From: JANNPJ01 sp965200525
GTDB taxonomy: Bacteria > Actinomycetota > Actinomycetes > Actinomycetales > Kineosporiaceae
Assembly (NCBI GenBank): GCA_965200525.1
Contig: OZ241368.1
Coordinates: 1,426,001-1,490,000, forward strand
Direction of reading: 5' to 3'
Length of the DNA: 64,000 nt
Shown here: in pieces, positions 1 to 8,361 of the stretch
How the letters are laid out: the number at the start of each line of letters is the position of its first letter
Numbering within the stretch: the first letter of the stretch is position 1
Position numbers and translations under genes: made by a program
The notes under the pieces: model-generated
Database searches by the model: none
The model's input: only the letters and a program-made list of their open reading frames with translations
Told to the model about the DNA's origin: nothing

Positions 1-968
1 TAGGCGAACTGCTCCAGCTCGCGGTTGGATCGCTGCAGTTCCGAGGTCTGGTCCTCGAGCAGGGCCCGGGCCGCCGCGACCTCCTGGCCGGCCTGCTCGA
101 CCGCCGCGATCTGGGCCACCAGGTGCCGGCGCATGGCCTCGACGTCGGCGCCGAGCTCGACGAACTCCAGCGGGCCGCGGGCGGTCACCTCGTGCTCCAG
201 GTCGCCGGCGCTGACCGTGCGAGCCTCGGCGGCCAGGTGGGCGACCGGCCGGCTGACCCAGCGGCGCAGCAGCCCCCAGAGCAGGTAGCCCCCTCCGACC
301 GCGATCAGAGCGGCGGTGATGACGGCGGCGAACAGCAGGTTGGTCAGGGTGTGCAGGTGCTCGGCGGCCTGCTGCCGGCCGCCCCGGACCCGGTCGATGT
401 AGTTCTGGTAGGCGACCCGGACCTGGTCGAAGCGGGCTTTGCCGTCCTCGACCTGGGTGTCGCTGAGCCGGCCGCCCTGCTGGATCTGCTGGATCGACGG
501 CTCGGCCCACTGGTGGTACCAGTCCTGGCTGGCCTTCTCGACCTGGCTCAAGGAGGCCAGGGCGGCCTTCTCCTTCGGGATCCGCAGGGCCACCTGGGAC
601 TCGATCGGGGTGTCCCAGGGCCGGCCGGACTCCTGCAGCGGCTGCAGCATGTCGGATCGGCCGGTCAGGGCGTAGCCGCGGACGGCGGTCTCGGCGTCGA
701 GCATCTGGATGTAGTACGACTGCGAGATCCGCAACCCGTCGTAGTAGTCGTTGATCACCAGGTGCTGGGCCTGGCGGTCCTCGACCTGGAGCACCACGGC
801 CGTGGCCACCACCCCGATCAGCAGGACCCCGACCGAGCCGAGGGCGATCGCGATCCGGCTGTGCAGGGCCCAGCGCTTCGGCCGCCAGGGGGCCGACCGG
901 GGTCGCTCGGCCGGCGCCCAGGTGCTGAGCGAGCCCTTGCCGTGCCCGCCGGCGGGTGAGCTGCTCAC
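1..968 (-). CDS. CHASE3/HAMP sensor histidine kinase, 5' part only (gene runs off the left edge)
   Basis: The reverse strand is open from a GTG at 968 to the window edge (about 322 residues). A transmembrane segment near residues 40-65 (rich in I, A, L, V, G) is followed by a CHASE3-like extracytoplasmic helical domain (about 70-225), a second membrane segment (about 230-255) and a HAMP-like stretch starting RRWVSRPV. A coiled-coil linker then ends in SNRELEQFA, which in CHASE3 kinases leads into the His-containing dimerisation domain. The kinase domain itself is outside the window. The GTG overlaps the stop of the upstream receiver-phosphatase gene by 4 nt (GTGA), so the two are probably translationally coupled and act in one signalling pathway. 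The stimulus is unknown. The kinase call is an inference from domain order; a methyl-accepting or other output domain is not formally excluded. Confidence 0.8.
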   Translation of the reverse strand, partial: MSSSPAGGHGKGSLSTWAPAERPRSAPWRPKRWALHSRIAIALGSVGVLLIGVVATAVVLQVEDRQAQHLVINDYYDGLRISQSYYIQMLDAETAVRGYALTGRSDMLQPLQESGRPWDTPIESQVALRIPKEKAALASLSQVEKASQDWYHQWAEPSIQQIQQGGRLSDTQVEDGKARFDQVRVAYQNYIDRVRGGRQQAAEHLHTLTNLLFAAVITAALIAVGGGYLLWGLLRRWVSRPVAHLAAEARTVSAGDLEHEVTARGPLEFVELGADVEAMRRHLVAQIAAVEQAGQEVAAARALLEDQTSELQRSNRELEQFA

Positions 969-2200
969 CGTTGACCTCGAGCGTCGGGCCACTCGACGGC
1001 GACCACCGCGACGTCGTCCGGCATCGCGCCGCCGTGCGCCCGCTGGACCCGGTCGAGCAGGTCGTCGACCACCCGGGCGCCCGTCCCCAGGGTGCGGCTG
1101 GCCTGCGCGAACTCGAGCAGCCCGGGGACGCCGAGGATCTGCGGCTGGCTCCGGCCACGGCGGCCCTCGACCAGGCCGTCGGTGTAGAACAGCAGCCGCC
1201 AGCGCGACGGCAGGGTGATCCGGCGGGCCCGCCAGGCTCCCGGCGGCAGCAGGCCCAGGGCCGAGCTGGACGGATCGCCGGGCAGCTGGACCGGGTTGGG
1301 GTCGAGCAGCATCGGGGGCAGGTGGGCGGCCAGCCACAGGGTGGCGGTCTGCCGGTCGGCGTCGATCACGCACTGGGTCGCCTGGACGAAGATCTCCTCC
1401 GAGCGGCGCTCCCGGATCAGCACGTCCTCCAGCACCGGCAGCAACCGGCCCGGGTCGACGCCGGCCAGCACGAGCGCCCGCCAGGCGATCCGCAGGCTGA
1501 CGCCGAGCGCGGCCTCGTCCGGTCCGTGCCCGGCGACGTCCCCGAGCAGGACGAAGACCCGGCCGTCGGGTACCTCGACCACGTCGTAGAAGTCGCCGCC
1601 GAGCAGGTCGCCGGCCCGGGGCCGGTAGCGCGCGGTGATGCCGATGGCCGGGTCGCGGGTCTGGGTCACCGGCAGCAGGCCGCGCTCGAGGCGGGCGTAC
1701 TCCTCGGCCCGCAACCGGCTGGCGTAGAGCTGGCGGGACTGGTCCTCGGCGGCCCGGCGCTCCATCGCGTAGCGGATCGAGCGGCGCAGCAGTTCACCGT
1801 CCACCTGGCCCTTGACCAGATAGTCCTGAGCGCCGGCGGCGACCGCGGCGGCCCCTGAGCGCTCGTCGTTCAGCCCGGTGAAGCAGATCACGGCCACGTT
1901 GGCCGCGCCGGCCAGGATCTCGCGCACGACCTCCAGGCCCTGACCGTCGGGCAGGCCGAGGTCGAGCAGCACACAGGCGAACGCGCCGTCCCTGAGCAGG
2001 GCCCGCGCCTCGGCCAGGGTGTGGCCCCGGACGATCTCGAAGCCGCTGCCGGCCATCTCGAGCAGGTCTTCGACCAGCAGGGCGTCGCCGTCGTCGTCCT
2101 CGACCAGCAGCAACCGACCATCGCCCGACTCGGTGGACCGACCGAGCGATTCCGTTTCGTACACAGTGCCTCCGCGATCCATTTCACCGCGCACAGCCAT
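965..2200 (-). CDS. Response regulator with SpoIIE/RsbU-type PP2C phosphatase output
   Basis: 411 aa. An N-terminal receiver domain (about 28-145) has the acidic pocket E34-D35-D36, the probable phospho-acceptor D80 in VLLDLGLPDG, T108 and K130. A helical linker (about 145-185) leads to a PP2C-type Ser/Thr phosphatase domain (about 190-405), with metal-binding signatures GGDFYD (201-206), GDVAGHG (220-226) and LFYTDG near 348. Proteins of this build usually dephosphorylate an anti-anti-sigma factor or similar partner when the receiver is phosphorylated. No such partner is visible here. The downstream CHASE3 sensor kinase overlaps by 4 nt and is the likely phosphodonor. A second ATG (residue 7) could be the true start. 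Family assignment is strong; target and pathway are unknown. Confidence 0.88.
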   Translation of the reverse strand: MAVRGEMDRGGTVYETESLGRSTESGDGRLLLVEDDDGDALLVEDLLEMAGSGFEIVRGHTLAEARALLRDGAFACVLLDLGLPDGQGLEVVREILAGAANVAVICFTGLNDERSGAAAVAAGAQDYLVKGQVDGELLRRSIRYAMERRAAEDQSRQLYASRLRAEEYARLERGLLPVTQTRDPAIGITARYRPRAGDLLGGDFYDVVEVPDGRVFVLLGDVAGHGPDEAALGVSLRIAWRALVLAGVDPGRLLPVLEDVLIRERRSEEIFVQATQCVIDADRQTATLWLAAHLPPMLLDPNPVQLPGDPSSSALGLLPPGAWRARRITLPSRWRLLFYTDGLVEGRRGRSQPQILGVPGLLEFAQASRTLGTGARVVDDLLDRVQRAHGGAMPDDVAVVAVEWPDARGQR

Positions 2201-2398
2201 TGCCCGAGAGGCCCTCTCCTGGACCCTGACCAGCCATCCCGGCCTCGGAACAACTCCACGAACCCTACCCCGGGCCCGACCCGATGATCACCGGCCGCGG
2301 GTCACAATTGCGGACGTCACGCCCGGTCCTGTCGCCCGTTCGGACCGCCTGGCCGCGGGCCGGGTGCGAGGTTACTCTCAGGTAGGCCCGTCGGATGA

Positions 2399-2435
2399 CG
2401 CAAGGCCCCAGCCGGAATCCGGCTGAGGCCTTGCG
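2399..2435 (-). terminator. Rho-independent-like hairpin after rplA
   Basis: A perfect 9-bp outer stem (cgcaaggcc / ggccttgcg) encloses a second stem gccgg/ccggc with loop aat. It begins 29 nt downstream of the rplA stop. No clear U tract follows on the minus strand, as is common in actinobacterial terminators. It separates the ribosomal protein operon from the two signalling genes that lie further along the same strand. Confidence 0.75.
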
Positions 2436-2463
2436 CAGGGACGCCGCAGCGGCGTCAGGTGGT

Positions 2464-3174
2464 TCAGACCGTCTCGTCCTCGAGGGCACGCACCCGGTTC
2501 GGGTCGACCGGGATGCCGGGGCCCATCGTGGTGGTGACGGTGGCCTTGCGCAGGTAGCGGCCCTTGGCCGAGGACGGCTTGAGCCGGTTGACCTCGTCGA
2601 TCGCGGCCGCGTAGTTCTGCACCAGCTGGCTGTCGCTGAACGACGTCTTGCCGATGATGAAGTGCAGGTTGGCGTGCTTGTCGGTGCGGAACTCGATCTT
2701 TCCGGCCTTGATCTCCTCGACCGCCTTGGCCACGTCCATGGTCACCGTGCCGGTCTTCGGGTTGGGCATCAGGCCACGCGGGCCGAGCACCTTGCCGAGC
2801 CGGCCGACCTTGCCCATCAGGTCGGGGGTGGCGACGACGGCGTCGAAGTCGGTCCAGCCGCCCTGGATCCGGGTGATCAGCTCGTCGGAACCGACGAACT
2901 CGGCGCCCGCGGCCTCGGCCTGAGCGGCCCGGTCGCCGGTGGCGAACACCAGGACGCGAACGGTCTTGCCGGTGCCGTGAGGCAGGTTGACCGTGCCGCG
3001 GACCATCTGGTCGGCCTTGCGGGGGTCGACGCCGAGCCGGAAGGCCACCTCGACGGTCGCGTCGTACTTGGTGGTCGACGTCTCCTTGGCCAGGCGGACG
3101 GCCTCGAGCGGGGTGTAGAGGTTGGCCTCGTCGATCTTCTCGGCGGCGGCCCGGTATGCCTTGCTGCGCTTCAT
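2464..3174 (-). CDS. rplA: 50S ribosomal protein L1
   Basis: 236 aa starting MKRSKAYRAA, with the conserved L1 segment GKVGRLGKVLGPRGLMPNPK near the middle. L1 forms the mobile stalk at the ribosomal E site and binds 23S rRNA. The frame is open further upstream to 3246, but the ATG at 3174 is preceded by GGAGAG at good spacing and gives the family-typical N terminus. rplK lies just upstream on the same strand, so the pair is probably cotranscribed. Confidence 0.97.
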   Translation of the reverse strand: MKRSKAYRAAAEKIDEANLYTPLEAVRLAKETSTTKYDATVEVAFRLGVDPRKADQMVRGTVNLPHGTGKTVRVLVFATGDRAAQAEAAGAEFVGSDELITRIQGGWTDFDAVVATPDLMGKVGRLGKVLGPRGLMPNPKTGTVTMDVAKAVEEIKAGKIEFRTDKHANLHFIIGKTSFSDSQLVQNYAAAIDEVNRLKPSSAKGRYLRKATVTTTMGPGIPVDPNRVRALEDETV

Positions 3175-3281
3175 GGTTCTCTCCAGAACAGTTGTGCCCG
3201 AGCGATGCGGGCATTCGTGGTGAGCGGGCCGGAGGGGCCCTGCCACATGGTTCGGCCGTTCTCGTGCGGTGAGCTCAGCGC

Positions 3282-3713
3282 TCAGCCCTCGACGGTGATT
3301 CCCATCGAGCGGGCGGTACCAGCGATGATCTTGGACGCGGCGTCGAGGTCGCTCGCGTTGAGGTCTTCCAGCTTCTGCTGGGCGATCTCGCGCACCTGGG
3401 CCGAGGTCAGCTTGCCGACCTTGGTCTTGTGCGGCTCACCGGAACCCTTGGGCACCCCGGCGGCCTTCTTGATCAGCTCGGCGGCCGGCGGCGTCTTGGT
3501 GATGAAGGTGAAGGAACGGTCTTCGTAGACCGTGATCTCCACCGGCACCACGCTGCCGCGCTGCGATTCGGTCTGCGCGTTGTAGGCCTTGCAGAACTCC
3601 ATGATGTTGACGCCGTGCTGACCGAGCGCGGGGCCGATCGGCGGGGCCGGGGTGGCCTGGCCGGCGTTGATCTGCAGCTTGATGAGCGCTGAGACCCTCT
3701 TCTTGGGGGGCAT
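3282..3713 (-). CDS. rplK: 50S ribosomal protein L11
   Basis: 143 aa, full family length. It contains the N-terminal proline-rich [20 protein letters not shown] segment and the C-terminal RNA-binding domain ending SMGITVEG. L11 binds the GTPase-associated centre of 23S rRNA and is needed for the RelA-type stringent response. It lies between nusG and rplA in the standard bacterial order. Confidence 0.97.
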
Positions 3714-3768
3714 GGTCGTTGGTCCTTCGTCGTGATTGTGTGCCGGAGCTGGGCAGCTCTGGGTCTGA

Positions 3769-4557
3769 CTAGAGCTTGGAGACGTCGCCGAACGACAACT
3801 CGACGGGCGTCTCGCGGCCGAAGATCGACACCAGCACCTTGAGCTTCTGGGCGTCGGCGTTGATCTCGGAGATAGTGGCCGGCAGGGTCTCGAACGGACC
3901 CTCCATTACCGTGACGGTCTCGCCGACCTCGAAGTCCACGACCTTGATCTCGGGCTTGCGGGACGCCGACTCGGCCGGGGCCAGGCTCGGGGCCAGCATC
4001 GAGAACACCTCGTCGAGGCTCAGCGGCACCGGCTGGTGGGTGTGGCCGACGAAGCCGGTGACCCCGGGAGTGTGCCGCACGGCGCCCCAGGACTCGTCGC
4101 TCAGGTCCATCCGGACCAGTACGTATCCCGGGATCCGGACCCGGCGGACCAGCTTGCGCTGGCCGTTCTTGATCTCGGTGACCTCTTCCATCGGGACCTC
4201 GACCTGGAAGATGTAGTCCTCCATGTTGAGGCTCGACGTGCGGTTCTCCAGGTTGGCCTTGACCCGGTTCTCGTAGCCAGCGTAGGAGTGGATCACGTAC
4301 CAGTCGCCCGGAGCGCGGCGCAGGCCGGCCTTGAACTCCTCGACCGGGTCGCCGGGCCCTTCGGGAGCGCTCTCGGCCTCGTCCGGGGCGGAACCGTCCA
4401 GCGCGTCGGAGGCTGACTCGGCGTCGCCGACCGGAGCCGGGTCGACGTCGTCCTGGGCGGCAAGGGTGACTTCGGCGTCGCCGAACGCCGAATCGGCTCC
4501 TGCGGCCTCGGGGGCGAGGTCGTGCTCCTCGGTGAACTGCGAGGTCTTTTCGGACAC
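3769..4557 (-). CDS. nusG: Transcription termination/antitermination protein NusG
   Basis: 262 aa. The first 80 or so residues are acidic and low in complexity, rich in E, D, A and S, as in other actinobacterial NusG proteins. The NGN domain follows, starting near DWYVIHSYAGYENRVKANL, and a C-terminal KOW domain carries VGETVTVMEGPFETLPATI. NusG binds RNA polymerase and couples it to Rho or to ribosomes. The gene sits between secE and rplK, the conserved order. Confidence 0.96.
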   Translation of the reverse strand: MSEKTSQFTEEHDLAPEAAGADSAFGDAEVTLAAQDDVDPAPVGDAESASDALDGSAPDEAESAPEGPGDPVEEFKAGLRRAPGDWYVIHSYAGYENRVKANLENRTSSLNMEDYIFQVEVPMEEVTEIKNGQRKLVRRVRIPGYVLVRMDLSDESWGAVRHTPGVTGFVGHTHQPVPLSLDEVFSMLAPSLAPAESASRKPEIKVVDFEVGETVTVMEGPFETLPATISEINADAQKLKVLVSIFGRETPVELSFGDVSKL

Positions 4558-4660
4558 GCTGTTGTCCTGCTTCCCTTCGTACGTTCCAGGCCGGGTTGGG
4601 CCCTCGTTTCCTGCTGTGTCGATCTGGGTCGGCCCTCGATCAGGGCCGGCTCGGGCTCGC

Positions 4661-4888
4661 CTACTGGCCGCCGAACGCCCAGAGCACGAGCTTGCCGAAC
4701 CCGAAGTCCAGCACCGACACGTAAATCATCACGGCCACCACGAACACCAGGACCACCGTGGTGTAGGTGATCAGTTCGCTACGGGTCGGGCGGACGACCT
4801 TGCGAAGCTCGGAGATGACCTGTCGAAGGAAGAGCCGCGGGTTGCCCCGGCGCTTCTTCGTCGATGAAGTGCTGCTCACGGTCCTCAT
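4661..4888 (-). CDS. secE: Preprotein translocase subunit SecE
   Basis: 75 aa: a basic N-terminal segment (KKRRGNPRLFLRQVISELRK), the conserved VVRPTRSEL hinge, and one transmembrane helix (TTVVLVFVVAVMIYVSVL). SecE is an essential part of the SecYEG channel. The ATG at 4888 was chosen; a GTG at 4879 (three codons in) is an alternative, and neither has an ideal ribosome binding site. The frame stays open upstream through the tRNA-Trp gene, which shows that the longer version is not real. Confidence 0.93.
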   Translation of the reverse strand: MRTVSSTSSTKKRRGNPRLFLRQVISELRKVVRPTRSELITYTTVVLVFVVAVMIYVSVLDFGFGKLVLWAFGGQ

Positions 4889-4946
4889 CACCTGGTTGTC
4901 TGAGCTCGAATGTCGACACGTGGAACACCTGCCGGACCTGGATCCG

Positions 4947-5019
4947 CAGGGCAGGAGGGACTTGAACCCCCAACCGCCGGTTTTGGAGACCGGAGCGCTG
5001 CCAATTGCGCCACTGCCCT
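4947..5019 (-). tRNA. tRNA-Trp (anticodon CCA)
   Basis: A 73-nt cloverleaf on the minus strand. Acceptor AGGGCAG pairs with CTGCCCT, the anticodon loop is CTCCAAA with anticodon CCA, and the T arm is GGGGGTTCAAGTCCCTC. The discriminator is G and the 3' CCA is not encoded. It lies directly upstream of secE, the usual actinobacterial position. Confidence 0.96.
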
Positions 5020-5183
5020 TCGGGTGGAGACCTTTGCCAGCAAACGCCATGGCAGGCGAGAGCATGGCAGTTGGCAACCACCCGCTCGGGAGTCTACGCA
5101 CCCGACCGACCTCAGGTCGAACCAGCCGCTCAGCCCCGACAAGTGTCGCGCGGGTCACGGCCCGGCGGTGGCACCATAAGAGC

Positions 5184-6449
5184 GTGAGCCAGCAGACAGC
5201 ATCTTCCTCGTCCGCGGCGCCCGAGTCGGCGCCCCCGCCCGCCAACGCCCGCCCCCGGGTCTCGAAGCGGATCGGCAGCATCGCCGAGTCCGCCACCCTG
5301 GCCGTCGATGCCAAGGCCAAGGCGCTCAAGGCGGCCGGCCGGCCGGTGATCGGCTTCGGCGCCGGCGAGCCCGACTTCCCGACGCCGGGATACATCGTCG
5401 AGGCCGCGATCGCCGCCTGCTCGCTCCCGGCGAGCCACCGCTACACCCCGGCCGGCGGGCTGCCGGAGCTGAAGGCCGCGATCGCGGCCAAGACCGCCCG
5501 CGACTCCGGCTACCAGGTCGACCCGAGCCAGGTCCTGATCACCAACGGCGGCAAGCAGGCCGTCTACGAGGCGTTCGCCACCCTGCTCGACCCGGGCGAC
5601 GAGGCCCTGCTGCCGGCCCCCTACTGGACCACCTACCCCGAGGCGATCCGGCTGGCCGGCGGCGTCCCGGTGGAGGTGTTCGCCGGTGAGGACCAGAGCT
5701 ACCTGGTCACCGTCGAGCAGCTGGAGGCGGCCCGGACCGAGCGCACCAAGGTGCTCCTGTTCTGCTCGCCGTCCAACCCGACCGGGGCGGTCTACTCCCC
5801 CGAGCAGGTCCGGGCGATCGGGCAGTGGGCCCTGGAGCACGGCGTCTGGGTGGTCACCGACGAGATCTACGAGCACCTGGTCTACGACGGCGTGCGGGCG
5901 GCGTCCATCGTCGTCGAGGTGCCCGAACTGGCCGACACCTGCCTGGTGCTGAACGGCGTGGCCAAGACCTACGCCATGACCGGCTGGCGGGTCGGCTGGC
6001 TGATCGGCCCCAAGGACGTGGTCAAGGCCGCGACCAACCTGCAGTCCCACCTCTCCTCCAACGTGGCCAACGTGTCCCAGCGGGCGGCCCTGGCCGCGCT
6101 GACCGGAGACCTGTCGGCGGCGCACGAGATGCGGGTCGCCTTCGACCGCCGCCGCACCCTGATCGTCGGCCTGCTGAACGACATCCCGGGCGTGGTCTGC
6201 CCGACCCCGGAGGGCGCGTTCTACGTGTACCCCTCGGTCAAGGGACTGCTCGGCAAGACCATCCGGGGCCGCACCCCGGCCACCTCGGCCGAACTGGCCA
6301 CGCTGATCCTGGAGGAGGCCGAGGTCGCCGTCGTCCCCGGTGAGGCGTTCGGCCCGAGCGGTTACCTGCGTCTGTCGTACGCCCTGAGCGACGAGGACAT
6401 CGTCGAGGGCGTCGGCCGGATGCAGAAGCTCCTCTCCGAAGCCGTCTGA
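5184..6449 (+). CDS. aspC: Class I PLP-dependent aminotransferase (aspartate aminotransferase type)
   Basis: 421 aa. It shows the type I fold pattern: FGAGEPDFPTP near the N terminus, SPSNPTGAVY, the VTDEIYEHLVYDG segment, and the PLP-binding lysine K261 in NGVAKTYAMTGWRVGW. C-terminal RLSYALS carries the arginine expected to bind the substrate carboxylate. It probably interconverts aspartate and oxaloacetate with glutamate/2-oxoglutarate, though related enzymes use other amino acids. GTG at 5184 was chosen because the longer frame would read back across the tRNA-Trp gene. Divergent from secE, as is common in actinobacteria. Confidence 0.9.
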   Translation: MSQQTASSSSAAPESAPPPANARPRVSKRIGSIAESATLAVDAKAKALKAAGRPVIGFGAGEPDFPTPGYIVEAAIAACSLPASHRYTPAGGLPELKAAIAAKTARDSGYQVDPSQVLITNGGKQAVYEAFATLLDPGDEALLPAPYWTTYPEAIRLAGGVPVEVFAGEDQSYLVTVEQLEAARTERTKVLLFCSPSNPTGAVYSPEQVRAIGQWALEHGVWVVTDEIYEHLVYDGVRAASIVVEVPELADTCLVLNGVAKTYAMTGWRVGWLIGPKDVVKAATNLQSHLSSNVANVSQRAALAALTGDLSAAHEMRVAFDRRRTLIVGLLNDIPGVVCPTPEGAFYVYPSVKGLLGKTIRGRTPATSAELATLILEEAEVAVVPGEAFGPSGYLRLSYALSDEDIVEGVGRMQKLLSEAV

Positions 6450-6599
6450 CCCGGCCCACCGGCGGATCGGGCCAGGATCCGACCCAGCACACGGGTCGGT
6501 CCCCGGCCCGATTCGCGATCGGCCGGGTACGCCGGTCGGTGGACGGCGCTCCGTGAGGCGGTGGGTGCCCTCGGGCTCCACGGTGGCCAGGCTGAGGTC

Positions 6600-7514
6600 A
6601 TGACCACAGCGAGCACGGACGCCGCCGGGCCGGACATCCGGATCCGGGGGCTGCTCAAGCGCTACGGCGACGCGATCGCCGTCCATGATCTGAATCTCGA
6701 CATCCAGGCTGGCGAGGTGTTCGCTCTGCTCGGGCCGAACGGCGCGGGCAAGACCACCACGGTGGAGATCCTGGAGGGTTACCGGCGCCGGGACGGCGGC
6801 GAGGTGAGCGTGCTCGGGGCCGACCCGGGCACCGCCGGCCTGGCCTGGCGATCGCGGATCGGCATCGTGCCGCAGACCTCCAACGAGAACCCCGAGCTCA
6901 GCATCGAGGAGCTGGTCCGGCACTTCGCCCGCTACTACCCGAACCCGCGCGACCCGGACGAGGTGATCGCCGCCGTCGGCCTGGAGACCAAGCGCACGGC
7001 CCGGTCGCGCAGCCTGTCGGGCGGGCAGCGCCGCCGGCTCGACGTGGCCCTCGGCATCGTCGGCCGGCCCCGGCTGCTCTTCCTGGACGAGCCCACCACC
7101 GGCTTCGACCCGCAGGCCCGGCGCTCCTTCTGGGAGCTGATCGAGCGACTGCGGGCCGACGGCACGACCATCCTGCTGACCAGCCATTACCTGGACGAGG
7201 CCGAGCAGCTGGCCGACCGGGTGGGCGTGATCGCTGGTGGCGAGCTGGTCGCCGTCGACACCCCCGAGCGCCTCGGCGGGCGGGCGGCCCGCGACGTGCG
7301 GGTGCTCTGGCAGGACGCCGGGCAGCCCCGGGAGGAGCTGACCGCCACCCCGACCCGGCTGGTGGCCGAGCTGGCCGGCCGGTTCGACGGCGAGATCCCG
7401 GGCCTGCAGGTGCTGCGCCCGAGCCTGGAGGACGTCTACCTCAGCATGATCAAGGACCAGGACGCCACCGAGATCAAGAGCGACGAGATCAGCCTCGAAG
7501 GAGGCCCGCGATGA
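6600..7514 (+). CDS. ABC-2 type exporter, ATP-binding protein
   Basis: 304 aa. Walker A is GPNGAGKTTT, the Q loop lies in VPQTSNENPELS, the signature is LSGGQRRRLDVALG, Walker B is LLFLDEPTTGFDP, and the switch histidine is in LLTSHYLDEAEQLADR. The C-terminal extension is typical of DrrA/CcmA-type exporter ATPases. The ATG at 6600 is preceded by TGAGG. It overlaps the permease start (ATGA), and a kinase/regulator pair follows, suggesting a self-regulated drug or lipid exporter. Substrate unknown. Confidence 0.92.
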   Translation: MTTASTDAAGPDIRIRGLLKRYGDAIAVHDLNLDIQAGEVFALLGPNGAGKTTTVEILEGYRRRDGGEVSVLGADPGTAGLAWRSRIGIVPQTSNENPELSIEELVRHFARYYPNPRDPDEVIAAVGLETKRTARSRSLSGGQRRRLDVALGIVGRPRLLFLDEPTTGFDPQARRSFWELIERLRADGTTILLTSHYLDEAEQLADRVGVIAGGELVAVDTPERLGGRAARDVRVLWQDAGQPREELTATPTRLVAELAGRFDGEIPGLQVLRPSLEDVYLSMIKDQDATEIKSDEISLEGGPR

Positions 7515-8347
7515 CCACGTCCTTCGACACCACCGCCGACGCCGGGGCCCGGCGGCCCTCCACCGTCGGCCTCGGCCTGGCCCGCACCGGGATCGAGCTG
7601 AAGCAGTTCTTCCGCCGCCGCGACAGCTTCATCTTCACCTTCGCCTTCCCGGTGATCCTGCTGTTCATCTTCGGCTCGGTGTTCGGTGACGACATCCAGC
7701 CCGGGGTCTCGTTCACCCAGTACTTCACCGCCGGGATGATCGCCTCCGGGGTGGTGCTGTCCAGCTTCCAGTCGCTGGCCATCGGGATCGCCATCGAGCG
7801 CGACGAGGGCACGCTCAAGCGGCTGCGCGGCACCCCGATGCCGCCCGGCGCCTACTTTCTCGGCAAGATCGGCCTGGTCCTGGTCACGAGCCTGATCCAG
7901 ACCGCGATTCTGCTGGTGATCGGGGCCCTGGCGTTCGACCTCACGCTGCCGGCCACCCCGCAGCTGTGGTTGCGGTTCGCCTGGGTCTTCGTGCTCGGCA
8001 CCGCCGCCGGCACGGTGATCGGGATCGCCTACTCGTCGCTGGCCCGCTCGTCCAGCAGCGCCGCGGCCGTGGTCAGCCCGGTGGTGATCGTGCTGCAGTT
8101 CATCTCCGGGATCTTCTTCGTGTTCACCGATCTGCCCGGCTGGATGCAGACCATCGGCTCGATCTTCCCGCTGAAGTGGCTGGCCCAGGGCATGCGCTCG
8201 GTGTTCCTGCCGCAGTCGTTCCAGGGCTTCGAGGCCTCGCACTCCTGGCAGTTGCCGCAGACCGCGCTGATACTGGCCGGATGGACGGTGATCGGACTGG
8301 TGCTGTGCCTGCGGACGTTCCGGTGGCAGCGCAAGGACGCGGGCTGA
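7511..8347 (+). CDS. ABC-2 type exporter, permease
   Basis: 278 aa with about six membrane segments. One is near FIFTFAFPVILLFIFGSVFG, and others cover the second half. The ABC-2 signature region reads VVSPVVIVLQFISGIFFVF. It partners the ATPase whose stop codon it overlaps. The last residues are basic (RTFRWQRKDAG), consistent with a cytoplasmic C terminus. Confidence 0.9.
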   Translation: MTTSFDTTADAGARRPSTVGLGLARTGIELKQFFRRRDSFIFTFAFPVILLFIFGSVFGDDIQPGVSFTQYFTAGMIASGVVLSSFQSLAIGIAIERDEGTLKRLRGTPMPPGAYFLGKIGLVLVTSLIQTAILLVIGALAFDLTLPATPQLWLRFAWVFVLGTAAGTVIGIAYSSLARSSSSAAAVVSPVVIVLQFISGIFFVFTDLPGWMQTIGSIFPLKWLAQGMRSVFLPQSFQGFEASHSWQLPQTALILAGWTVIGLVLCLRTFRWQRKDAG

Positions 8348-8361
8348 GCGGCGGATCGGCC

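Noticed and set aside
2395..3528. Long plus-strand frame opposite rplA and rplK
   Set aside because: Its translation is a Gly/Arg/Val-rich shadow without any domain, directly antisense to two ribosomal protein genes.
4767..6449. Aminotransferase extended upstream to 4767
   Set aside because: It would read through the tRNA-Trp gene and the antisense of secE. The GTG at 5184 gives the family-typical length.
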